A stretch of DNA of 64,000 bases. Origin: Rhizaria sp. SCN 62-66 (Eukaryota; Rhizaria, unplaced). The notes below the pieces were generated by a model, which was given only the letters and a program-made list of their open reading frames with translations, searched no databases and had not been told where the DNA came from. This document shows, piece by piece, positions 1 to 10,447 of the stretch. The stretch spans positions 1 through 64,000 of the forward strand of contig MEDY01000086.1 of assembly GCA_001724265.1 (NCBI GenBank), written 5' to 3'. The position numbers were made by a program, and so were the translations under genes. The stretch's first letter is position 1. Each line of letters starts with the position of its first letter.

Positions 1-265
1 CAGTGATGTTTATTGAGGATGGGGAGTCTGGCCGAGTGCCGCCACACCACAAACATGTGGGGGAAGAGGCTCAATCGGCCCAATTCGCGACCCCCGTGTA
101 AAATAGCCTGGCTGCCGCAGATGACGAGATGACCAAGCCAATAGTATGGCTAGTAATACATACTTTTATGTGCGTTTTCAATACATACTTTTATGTGCAT
201 TTTAGTAGTACTTAAGTCATATATGTTTCAACAATAAATAGTGAACGGTCAAGTAGGAATACTCC
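1..265. other. Intergenic DNA left of the mobile element
   Basis: No supportable gene. The first ~120 bases are GC-rich and the rest AT-rich. Two tandem 25-bp units (155-204) are listed separately. The segment could be the flank of a gene lying outside the window. Confidence 0.5.
155..204. repeat. Tandem duplication of a 25-bp unit
   Basis: Two adjacent copies of AATACATACTTTTATGTGC followed by six less conserved bases, at 155-179 and 180-204. The copies differ at only a few bases near the 3' end of the unit. This looks like simple local duplication in AT-rich intergenic DNA. Confidence 0.8.
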
Positions 266-617
266 TGTTACCGCCGACATTCTGCATAAAATTCCAGTCG
301 ACAGCATTTGCCGACCGCGATTTAAAGGTGGCGTTTCTTGTGTATACACACTTCGTTTTCCTGTGAACACAGACTCTCAATTTCTATGAAAGCAACAAGA
401 ACCAAGTATAGAATTCGAATAATATGTATGTAAATGATATCATAAATTGTTATTGTTGTTTTCATAGAAAAAGAGAGTCTGTGTTCACAGGAAAACGAAG
501 TGTGTATACACAAGAAACGCCACCTTTATATACCCGCCCCGAAACGACCGTGGGTGGTGTTTGCCCCAGTGTGAGCCTGTGAGACTTGGTATTTTATGCT
601 AAATGTCGGCGGTAACA
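266..617. mobile_element. 352-bp palindromic mobile element (MITE or solo LTR) with 5-bp target duplication
   Basis: The element starts TGTTACCGCCGACATT and ends with the inverse, GGCGGTAACA. The terminal repeats are 27 bp (266-292 and 591-617) with two mismatches. The sequence ACTCC stands immediately outside both ends (261-265 and 618-622), as expected of a target-site duplication. Inside is a second inverted repeat: 323-378 and 473-528 are perfect 56-bp complements, extended by 20 more nearly matching bases to 398 and 453 around a 54-nt loop. There is no coding capacity. TG...CA ends with a 5-bp duplication fit a solo LTR. The long terminal repeats and near-complete foldback fit a non-autonomous DNA transposon better. 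The superfamily is unresolved. Confidence 0.75.
323..528. repeat. Long inverted repeat (76-bp arms) inside the mobile element
   Basis: Arms are 323-398 and 453-528. The outer 56 bp of each arm match perfectly and the inner 20 bp match with three differences. The loop is 54 nt. If transcribed it would form a long double-stranded RNA hairpin. A TATATA sequence (527-532) lies just past the right arm. Confidence 0.9.
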
Positions 618-622
618 ACTCC

Positions 623-2080
623 TTGAAACACAGAGGTGACCAGAGATGCTTGCGGCGTCCAGGCACAACTGGTAACAGTAACCATGGTAACGCAAAGGGG
701 ACAAAGAGAGAAAAAAGAGTCGAGAAATAATATGTTTAGCTGTTTGTATGATTGATTAATTAAATGAACGCGTTCAGATGACGCGGCGATTGAAACAAGC
801 GTTTTGATTGACACCTAGTTGCCTGTGTACGTTTCGTTGTTCGCAGGCACGCACTCCTGAGTTGTTGGCATTGTTGTGTGACGTGTGGATAAATAAGCGA
901 TAAATAAGCAATAAATACACCGTTGCACACAAAATAATAGGGCAAGCACAGCTGACAAAATACAGCCTGGAGATACAGGGAATAAGTGTCAACGAAAAGA
1001 CTCAAGTGACAAGAGCACTTCTGCTGGAGTCGCAATCGATGATACGAGTCGAATCGAGAGCAACAGCAACAGCAAAGGAAGGCAAAACATGCGCAGAGAA
1101 GACCAACGCGCACAGCCCAGGTCAAAAACACAACTCACGGAACAGAAACAAGGAAGAAAAAAAAACGCTTTGAGAATAAAGTACAACAAAGCAGTGAACG
1201 ATGAAACGAAACAGAGACAACGAATAGACTGAAGTGATCATAATGGTGCGATGAACAACAGCACCGAACGAAAGCAACAACAACACAGTACAGTGCTAAG
1301 TAGTAACATTATAGTTTGGATATAAAGATTACTTTCGGTCACAATCAAAGACCATTGAGAGTTTTCACACAAGTCAGCTCGAGCAAACCCGATCAAAGTC
1401 ACCAATGAACGATGACATAAATATGAGTCGATTTGTTATCAATCGACTCGATAAATACCTAAAATAATAAATATCGCACGCTCCGTTAATCTCGCTTTCT
1501 CTCGCCCTCGGCAATAAGACCTGAGCCTGAGAGTGTCGACTATTAATGTGTTGTGTTGTGTTGTGTCGATGCCACGATATCGAGCACTGATGTTGATTAT
1601 AGATACTAATATACTTCGTATATGGCCTTTGTAGAGTTCTTAGGACGGCCATAGTGTGATCATGCCGGTTATTGTGGTGAATAAGAGTGGGCTACTTTGT
1701 TGTGCTGTGTTGTGTTGTGCGAGCGATTCGCGATCCGGAGACAATTAGACTGAAGTATTGCAATTACAAAGGGCACTTACACCAGGTAAGTACAAGACAT
1801 AGAAACATAGCAGCAACGATAGGAATTGCTGTTATGCCTCCTAACAATGTCTTGTTTGGTCATCCTTCGTAACTGAGACACATGTGTCTACGACAAAAGC
1901 ACGAAACACTGCAAATTATACAAGATAGAGATAACTGCGTTAAAAAAAAACACGACTGCGAAAGAATAAAATAGGAACATCACAGCAACAAAACAAAACA
2001 CAAACTCCAGCACTCTATGTGCAACAAATCAAACAGCAATAACATGATAGCGACACTTGACGGCGACAGGCAAAGTAGGC
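623..2080. other. Intergenic DNA, no gene seen
   Basis: AT-richer than the coding DNA, with many A-runs and GTGTT-type microsatellites (near 1550-1568 and 1698-1718). No reading frame here has the GC-rich third positions or homopolymer-rich composition of the neighbouring genes. It probably contains the 3' flank of the minus-strand zinc-finger gene. No clear polyadenylation signal was seen on the minus strand. Confidence 0.55.
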
Positions 2081-2105
2081 AAGTACCCCTAAGGGGGTAC
2101 CTTAG
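2081..2105. repeat. Imperfect palindrome built from the TAAGTACCCCCTTA word
   Basis: AAGTACCCCTAAGGGGGTACCTTAG places a forward and a reverse copy of the dispersed CCCCTTA/TAAGGGG word back to back. It lies just beyond the TAG that ends the zinc-finger frame and spans the in-frame TAA (2102-2104). It could form a hairpin at the 3' end of that mRNA. A terminator-like role is only inference. Confidence 0.6.
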
Positions 2106-2125
2106 TTGGTGACACGCTTAGTCTC

Positions 2126-3639
2126 CTACTCCGTTGCGGACCCCGCCGCGCTAGCCGCAGTATCAGCAGTGGCGCTGGCGCTAGCATTGCCGCCACCGTT
2201 GGGACTGCAGTTGTTGATGTTGCTGTCGTCGTCGGCCGAGGCGGCCAGTGGCTCAGCGGCGACGACGACGATGGGGGCGGCCAGTGCGGCCCACAGTCCC
2301 AGCGGCTTGCTGTGGTGGCTGTTGCCGGCGCTGCTCAGAACCGTGCTGCCGATCCCAACCCCGGCCACAGGCACGGCCGCAGTTGCTGCAGAGGCGGGGC
2401 CGGTGCCGAAGCTGCTGTTGGCGCTCACGCCGCCGGCCTCGAGGGCGGCAACGCCGCTGGCGCTGCCGCCAGCCGTCGTGGTCGAGGTGGTGAAGACGGC
2501 GGCGGCGAACTCCGCGCTGCGGCTGTGGCCGAGAGACGGCAACAGCGCAGCCGCCGCCGCAGTCGTGGTCGTCAAAGTGGCAGTGGTGGTGTGAGAGGAG
2601 GAGTCGAGGGAGAACTTGGTGGCCTCGAGTGAAAGCGCGCCGAGCCCCAAGTAAAACTGCTCGCTGGTGCTGCTATTCGACATCGCAACGTTGCCGTTGC
2701 TGTTGTTGACGCCGGTGTGGCCGTAGACCGAGGCGGCGGCGGCGGCCAGCCGCGGGGAGTCGGCCAACAGCTCCCGGCCGGCGCCAGCGACCGCGGCCGC
2801 GGCGGCGACTGCAGCCGCGGCGGCGGCGTCTGAGGCCGAGAGCACGGCTACCGCTGCGCTGTTGCTGCCATTACTACCATTCGTGGTGTTGATGTTGTTG
2901 CTGTTGCTATTGTTGTTGTTGTTGTTCACGTTAGGGTGGTGGCTGAGAGTGGATGAGGAGGACGAAGGGGACGGGGCAGGGAAGGAGGTGCCCAGCACGG
3001 TCGCGACCATCGTTGGCAGATCAATGTCATTTGCACCCGCGACAACAAGGTGTGCATTATTCACACCAGCGTTTGTGCTCGTGCCAGCACCAGCGCCAGC
3101 GCCAGTGAGAGAAAGAGGGACGGGTGTGTGTGCGCGGCCGAGTAACGGGGTGCCGGGCGCTAAGGGGGTACTTACCCCAGGTAACGGGGTACTTACTCCG
3201 GGCACGCCGCCCGCTCCGAACGAAGGGGTCCCCGGCACCCTTCCTGCCACCGCAGCGACAACAGCAGCAGCAGCAACAGCAGCAGCGGCGGCGGCGGCGG
3301 CAGCGGCAGCGGCGGCGGAGCTCGAGTGGGAGTGAGAGTTGGAGGTGATCGAGTCCCCGCCGACGCTGGTCGAGGCTGAGAGCGCCGGCGACGCGGAACC
3401 CGGGGCCAGGAGGCCGGCCGTCGTCACACTCAACCCGCCCATGCCAGCGCCAGCCACGCCAGTGCCAGCGCCAGCGCCAGTGCCAGTGCCAGAGCTGGAG
3501 CTAGAGATGGCAGAAGTGCCCGCGATGCCGCTGTTGGCATTCGCGGCAGCGGCGGCGGCGGCGGCAGCGGCTAGAGTAGGTGAGAGGAGGTTGCCGTCTG
3601 AAGTTAAGCCGCCGAGGGGCAGAACAAACGCGTCGTTAT

Positions 3640-3670
<31 letters not shown>

Positions 3671-6600
3671 CAATGACGGCGTCACTGAGGCGGCACCAGC
3701 ACTGGTGGAGATGGGTGCAATGCCGAAGAACACTGAGTTGCGGCCGACGCTGACGCCAACGGTGCCCGCAGTGCCCATATTGGCACCATGACTGCCACTA
3801 GTAGCGTTGCTGCTGTTGGCAAAGTTGCTGCTGGCAGAATTCGTGCTGCTGGGCAAAGGAGACGGGGAAGGCGCACGCAAGTTCGCGGCACGGGACGGCG
3901 TCGACAGCGGCAGCGGCGGCAGCGGCGACGCGTTTGCGGCGGCGCCGGCAGCAGCAGCGGCGGACACGGCAGCGCCGAGGGCATTAGTAGTGGCGGCGCC
4001 TGTCGCGCTACTATGGAAGGGGGCGGGGGATGAAGTACGGGACGACACCGCTGAAGACGGCAGCGACGCGCGCGCTGCCCCGACGAAACCCGCATTCGCT
4101 GTAGCCGCAGCCCCTGTCGCATTCGCACTGGCGCTGGCGCTGGCGCTAGCGTTGGCACCGGTGGCGGCCAGAGGGCTCGCCATCGTGCCAGCGCCTGCGC
4201 TGCTGCCGCTGCCAGCGACGGCGGCCCCGGGGACGTTCTGCGAGACAGAGCCCTTGCGGGGGGACGCCAGCGGCAAAGGGGGGACGCCTGGGGCCCCCGC
4301 TCCAGTACTCGCGAGTGCGCCAGTACTCGTGCCCCCGGCACTCGCAAGGGGGGCGCCAGCGCCGGAGCCCGAGACGCTGGCGGCGCTGCTCATGATGAGG
4401 TTGGCGCTGTTGTTGCTGTGCGAAGGCAGAGGGAGAGCGCCCGTGTGCGAGCGGGTGCGGGAGGGCTCGCGGTGGAACCCGGAGCCGAAACCGCCGAAAC
4501 CGGAGCCGAAGCCGGACCCAAAGCCGCCGCCGCTGAGAGTGGGGTTGTTCAGGCCGCCGCTGAGGCCACCGCTGTTGATGGTGTTGTTGTTGAAGCCGGT
4601 GCCATCGACGGTGACGGCAACGTCCGTGTCGGCCTCGCTGTTGTACTGCTGCTGCAAGAGCGCGGCGGCGGTGGCGGCCGGCGTGGCCACAGGCACCGTC
4701 ACCGGCACGGGCACGGTCACGGCCATTGGCACTGCGGGGCTGAAGCCTGCGCTCGACACGGGCCGGGGACGAGTTGCATTCGCATTCGCACTGGCGCTGG
4801 CGCTGGCGCTGGCGGTGGGGGTGGCGGTGGGGGAGGCTGAGCCGGCGGCCGCAGCCAGAGAGCCAGAGCCCATCGAACCCAAAGAGCCCCCCGCAGCCCC
4901 GGCGCCGACAGTAGGGGAACTAGAGCCAGCGCCAGCGCCAGCGCCGGAGATCGAGCCAACAGAGCCGGCAGTGGCCGTGTTGATGTTGATGTTGATGCTG
5001 CGGCGGTTGGGAGTGGGCGGCAGAGCGCTGCTGCTGCCGCCGGTACCGGTACTCGAGGTGGTCGCGGTCACCAGGGGAAGCTGCTGCTGTTGTTGCTGCT
5101 GCTGCTGGTCAGAAGATAAGCTGCCACCGGCTCCCGTGCGGAGAGGGGGGCGGGGCGGGGCGCCGGGCGTGGTACTTACATTCGAGGTACTTCCAGTCAC
5201 ACCGCCTGCGCCAGCAGAGGCGGACGGAACGAGTGCGGGCGAGAGGCCATGGACACTGCCCGAGGTACTTACATTGCCGCCAGGTGTACTTACACTGTAG
5301 GCGGGCATCAGCGACGCGACTCCGACACACACGGTCGAATTGGAGGCATTGGCATTGCCGCTACTGTTGCTGTTGCTGGCCGTCATGTTAGCATTGGTGG
5401 CGGCGGCGTTCGCAGACGAGGTCGAGAAAGAGAACAGCGGTGCATTAACTGCGTTGGTAGCATTTGTGCCAGAACCCGTGAGGGCGCCGGTAGCACTCGT
5501 GGCTGCGCCGCCGCCGCCGCCGTACTGGTGGTGGTGGGCGGGCACCGGGGTCGATGACAGCGCCAGCGGGGGCATGCCGCCGTAGCCACCGGGGCCTAAA
5601 GGAGCGAAACAAGGGAGAAATAAAGCAATATGACAAGAGTGAGGATAAAACATGGTCATAAAACAATATCGCACCAAAACGAAATTAAATGAATGTAAAA
5701 CTTAGTTTTTCATGTTAAAGTATAATTTGGAGCCGTAAAGAAATGATATATGCGGTCTGATCTCTTGTTTTGTGAATTGTACACGTACCTGGCGTGGAGG
5801 GCGAAACGACGTTTGAGTAGCTCGACAACGGGGTCATGGCCTGCGTTAACGCCGCCGTGACGTCCGCCGCCGCCGCCGCCGCCGCGGCGGCCGCCGCCGA
5901 GAGAGGGGCCGCGGGGGAGGCGCCGTAGCCGCTGTTGTTGTTAACCGCATTGTTGTTGTTGTACGCGCCCTGGCCGGCGTTGTTGTTGTTGCCGTAGACT
6001 GAGCCGGCGACAGAGCCCGCGGCGGAGAAGGCAGGGATGGGCGTGGGGTTATATGGCGTGCCGAACAGACTCGCGCCGGTCACATACGCACCGTTGTTGC
6101 CGCTGTTGCTGTTACTGTTCGCGGCATTGTTAGCATTGTTGTTGTTATTGTTGTACATCTGATACCCGGTGTTGTTACCACCATTGCCGTAGTACTGCTG
6201 GGGCTGCTGCTGTTGAGAGGAGGACGAGGGCGGGAAAGGGTTCAGTGCAGCCGAGGCCGGTCGCGGCGGCACCCCGCCGGTACCCCCACCAGTACCCATG
6301 AGTCCGCCGCCGACACCGCCGCCGACGCCGCCAACGCCAATGCCGCCGCCGCCGCCGAAGCTGCTGGCGGGACGGGCGATGCCGGTGGGGGCGAGCAGCG
6401 ACTGGCCGCCGCCAGAGGCAGCCGCCGCACCGGTTGTGTTGGCAGCGTTGGGGGACACGGGGCCATTGGGATTGTTGTTGTTGCCACCGTTGGGGTTGGG
6501 ATTGTAGGGGTACGAGGGGCGGATGTGGGGCGAGGGGTGGTGCTTGTACAGCCCAGGCCCCGTTCCGTGAGACTGCATGAAGCCACCGCCACCGCCGCCG

Positions 6601-9389
6601 CCGCCACCGCCGCCGCCGTTGTGGTTGTTGCTGTAGGCGTTGAAGGGGAGCTGATTGATGTTGCCGTTGCCGTTGCCGTCTTCGTCGTTACCGTGGCCGT
6701 TGTGGTGGTGGTTGGGGTTAGCGCCCCAGTACGAGTCAGCTTGGCTGTTGTCGTTGTTGTTGTTGGTGCCGCCAGTGTAGGTGTTGTTGTTGTTGTTGTT
6801 ATAATTGCCACCGCCGCCGCCGTAGCCGCTGTACTGGGACCCCTGCTGCTGTTGGGGATTGTGGACATGTCCGCCAGCAGCAGTGTTGTTGGGGTCGTAG
6901 TAAAAGCTCCCATGCTGCGACTGAGCCCCCAGTGAAGGAGCTCCCCAGCCGCCCCCGCCGCCCCCGCCGCCAACGCCAGCGCCAGCGCCGCCGGCGACGA
7001 CGGCGGTGCTGTCGACGCCCCCGTACTCGCTCCCGTAGTGTCTACCGTGGTAGCCGCCGGGGAAGGTGTTGTTGGGAGCAAAGCCGTTGCCGCCGCCGTC
7101 ATCGTCGTCATCATCAACATCGTTGTTAGTATTATTGTTGTTGTTGTTGTTGTTGTTGGCGTTGTAGGGGCCGCCGAAGCGAGACTGCTGCTGTTGTTGT
7201 TGGCCATTGTTGTAGCTGCTATACTGGTTCCCAGTGGTGATGTTCGCGGCAGTGGTAGAGCCAGCGCCAGAGCCGTGGTTGGAGGCGACAGAGGGCGTAC
7301 TCACACCCATCGAGCCGCTACTTACATTGTTCCCGGCAGCCGCATTGCTGCTGTTGTTGTTGCTGGGGTTGACGGCGATGCGCATCGGCGGCGACAGAAT
7401 GGTTGGGGCAGCGTTACTGGCATTGGCAGCGTTCGACTGAGACTGGTGCTGGTGCTGAGGCTGGTGTGGGTGTTGGTAGCCATAATGCTGTTGCTGCTGC
7501 TGGTGGTGGTACTGCTGCTGGCTGTTGCTGTTGTAGTTAGCCGGTGAGAAAGCGGGCGCCGAGAGGGCCGGAGACGCCCCCCTGCCAAGCCCGCCGCCAA
7601 GGCCGCCGCCAGAATGGCCGCCGCCGCCGCCTCCGCCGACGGCGACGACTGCGTTGCCGCCGCTGCCGCCGTGCTGCTGCTGGTTGTGGCCATGATTATG
7701 GCTGATGTTAGAGTGGTGGCCGTGGTGACCGCCGCCGCCGCCGCCGCCTGAGGCAGGAGTTAAGCCGCCGTAGCCGCCGCTGCCAGCGCCAGCACCAGAG
7801 CCAGCGAGGTTGTTGTTGCTGCTGCGGCCGCCGCCACCCCCGCCATCGTCGTCGTCATCGTTGTTGATCGGGCCGGCGTTGCCGCCACCAGCGGCGCTGT
7901 TGCTGGCGCTGCCGTTTGTGCTGCTGTTGCCGTCGTCCTCGTCGTCATCGCCCACCTCGTGGATGAACCGACACCGGTGTCCGTAGGGACAGAAGCCGTC
8001 CTTGAGGTAGTTCTTGCAGCGCTCCGTCTTGTACTTTTTGTGCCGGCTCACCGGCCGCAGGTCGATCTCACCGTGCGCGAAACGGCACTTGAGCCCATAC
8101 CGACAGAAGTTGGTCTCGGCGTAGCTGCGGCAGAGCTCAGTCTTGTACAGGCTCGAGTCTGCGCCCGCGCCCGCGGCGTTGGCGGCGGCAGCGGCAGCGG
8201 CGGCGGCAGCGGAGGCCGAAGCCGAGGACGAGAACGAGTCGCGGTGGCCGGAGATGGAAGTCAAGCCACCGGTGGAGGTTAGGCCGCCCGCCGAAGTCAA
8301 ACCGCCGCCGCCACCAGCAGAAGCGTTGGCGGCGTTCGCAGGGGTGAATGGGACAGCGGTCACGGTCACCGCTACCGCATTCGCCCCGTTGGCCCCGGAG
8401 CCAGAGCCAGAGCCTGTACCAGAGGTGTTGTTGTTGTTGTTGTTGGCAAGGGAATCGGAGGCTGCGAGGGAAGTGGCGCGGCCGCGGGCGGTAGCGGAGT
8501 GACCGTGAGAACCACCGGGACCCCCGTGTGTTCCGGCCGAGTCGTCATTGGCGTTGCTGTGGTGGCCGTAACCAGAGCCGCCAGCAGCGTTGCCGTCGTA
8601 GCTGCTGCTGTTGTTGCCGCCGTTGTTGTTGTTGTTGTTGTTGTTGTTATTATTGTTATAGTACTGCTGATGGTAGCCGCTGCTGTTGTTGTTGCTGTTG
8701 TTGTTGTTGTTGTTGCTGTTGGGGGAAGCTGGAGGCCGACCGCCGCCGCCGCTGGTGTTGCTGTTGCCGGCGGCCACGGCAGCCCAGCCACCCATCACAC
8801 CGCTGTTGCTGTTGTTGCGGGCTGAAGAAGTGGGGGGCAGCGGCGGCGTCGCAGCTTGGGGCAAGGACAGCGCAGCACTCACGCCGCCAGAGCCAGCGCC
8901 AGCGCCAGAGCCGGTGGCTGCAGAGGACGAGTACGACGGCCGAGGCGGGGCCAGCGAGCCGCTGAGGCGACGCGCCCCCGCGTTCGTACTATGGCCTCCA
9001 GCGCCGGTGCCAGAGGCGGCCGCGGCGGCAAATGAGAACGCGGTGTTGCCGCCGCCAGAGCTGGTGTTGGCGCTGTTAGAGTTGGGGTGAGGGATCAGTG
9101 GCACTGGCGCCCCAGAGCCCGCGCCCGAACCAGCGCCAGCGCCAGTGTTGGAGCCTGAGGCTGTGAGTCCGCTGCTGCTGCGAGAGTGGGTGGCCGGCGA
9201 GGGCGGCGTCGAGAGCGAGTGGCTGCCGCCGCCGCCGGCGGCGCCGGAGCCGGAGCCATAGTAGCCGGAGCCTCCGGGACCGGCGTTCGGTCGCTGTTGT
9301 TGGGAACGGGGGGCCGAGGCGGCGGCAACAACAGACGCCGCGGTGACGGCAGGCCTTCCAGCATTGCTGTTGTTGTGAGACGACGACAT
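2126..9389 (-). CDS. Tandem CCCH zinc-finger RNA-binding protein, TTP/ZFP36 type, 2,356 aa
   Basis: Two exons (9389-5789, 5595-2126) join in phase 1 to give 2,356 residues. Residues 415-477 hold two zinc fingers. Finger 1 has C420, C429, C435, H439 and finger 2 has C458, C467, C473, H477. Both are Cx8Cx5Cx3H, separated by an 18-residue linker and led by YKTELC and YKTERC. This is the exact architecture of the TTP/ZFP36 family, which binds AU-rich elements in mRNA 3' ends and recruits decay factors. Everything else is low-complexity: long runs of Asn, Gly, Ala, Ser, Gln and Asp, with GGLTS and VSTPL repeats. Family members are usually 300-500 residues, so the flanks are expanded several-fold. 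The frame closes at TAG (2126-2128). If TAG is sense in this organism, it runs eight codons further to TAA (2102-2104). Start chosen: the first ATG of the frame, just after a pyrimidine-rich stretch ending CAG that might be a 5'UTR splice acceptor. RNA-binding call firm; target RNAs unknown. Confidence 0.93.
5596..5788 (-). other. Intron of the CCCH zinc-finger gene (193 nt)
   Basis: The donor reads CCAG|GTACGT and the acceptor TTTAG|GCCCC on the minus strand. AT-rich body between GC-rich exons. The first exon leaves one base of a codon and the second supplies two (GGC, Gly), so the frame is preserved. Confidence 0.88.
7959..8147 (-). other. Tandem CCCH zinc-finger domain
   Basis: Codons 415-477 of the zinc-finger protein and its only well-conserved part. 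Both fingers are Cx8Cx5Cx3H with the 18-residue spacing known to matter for recognition of UAUUUAU-type sites in the TTP family. An acidic tract (DDDEDD) follows directly. Confidence 0.95.
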
Positions 9390-10447
9390 TGCTGCGGACG
9401 GAAAAGGGTTAAACAGGCGTACGCCGCTGTTGGGTCGTGCGTAGTGCGGAAGTTTACGGGGTGTTAAGTTCGCAACACTGAGAGGTGGAGTGAAGCTGAA
9501 GGCTTAAGGAGAAAGGGAGTGGGTGTGTGAGTGTTAACTCTGTGTTCAGCCCGCGCAGCTGAGGGGTTGGGGGGAGAGTGCGCGCGGAGGAAGCCGGGGT
9601 GGAGAGGCGCGCGAAGGAAGCGGGCTGATGGGGAGAGCGCAATGCAAGTAAAAGGAGGGTCGGGGAGGGATGTGTGGTAAGGGTCGGGACACAGGAAGTC
9701 GGGGGGGATGTTCCGGGCGTTGGAGGCGAAGATAAAGAGCGGAAGTAGCAGCAACATGATAGATGAGTTAAATATGTGAATGGTACAGGTTCATGAAGTG
9801 GTGGACGAATTGACGAAGAGGACAAACTGTTACGGCCTGCTTTGTGGCGTGCTTTGAAGAGTGTCTGGAACGAGCTTTGAGTGCATGGAAAACGTTCGGA
9901 TTTGCCAATAGACCGTCGTTGAACCAGAGCAACAATCAAATATGCGTTGTGTCGCACACATTTCAAAACAAATTCAAAGTTGCATTCGTGCCCCAAGGAA
10001 CCTCACAGTCAGAAATCTCTGTTTCCCAAAGTCCAACTCAACTCGTGGTTCAGGTTCGTTTGGCTTGCGTCCGAGGCTGAGGCCGAGGCATCAAGTGACC
10101 GTGAGACAGCATCGCAAGCCCTCCTGAGCAACAAAGCACTCTCAATAGTGTGTCTCATGCAAGCAAACACTCGTGACATAATTGGAACTTGAAATAGATA
10201 TAAAACTGAGTTGACTGTGATTTAAACGTGGTTTTGTATTCGCACAGATTGATGCACCTGTGTCTATATCTCGTCATTAAACTGACTCAAAGAGGCCCAC
10301 CTGACCACTTGAACTTCTAAATAAACACCTCTACAAATAAAAGCAAGACATTAGCATGCAACTCGTCGCCAGAAATGTGTGGTTTCTGTTATTTCTACTG
10401 TTGCGCCTGTCTTGGTGCTCGAAATGACGATCTAGTGGTAACTAGGC
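9390..10447. other. Spacer between SDE2-like gene and zinc-finger gene; probable 5' leader and promoter of the latter
   Basis: Both flanking genes are on the minus strand. The part nearest the zinc-finger ATG (about 9480-9740) is strongly pyrimidine-rich on the sense strand, like the leaders in front of the other genes here. A CCTTTTCCGTCCGCAG sequence ends at 9392, two bases before the ATG, and resembles a 3' splice site, so a 5'UTR intron is possible. No GTACGT donor was found at a suitable distance. Open frames here look non-coding. Confidence 0.45.

Noticed and set aside
24-110. tRNA-like sequence with a TGGCCGAG A-box
   Set aside because: No convincing B-box (only a weak AATTCGCGACC) and the acceptor stem does not pair.
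3807-5300. Plus-strand open frame of 497 codons opposite the zinc-finger gene
   Set aside because: Repetitive Pro/Ala/Val sequence that mirrors GCN/CTG repeats of the real minus-strand gene.
9454-9996. Minus-strand open frame of 180 codons upstream of the zinc-finger gene
   Set aside because: Its Pro/Ser/Leu/Thr composition comes from a CT-rich leader; no recognisable family and no supported exon structure.
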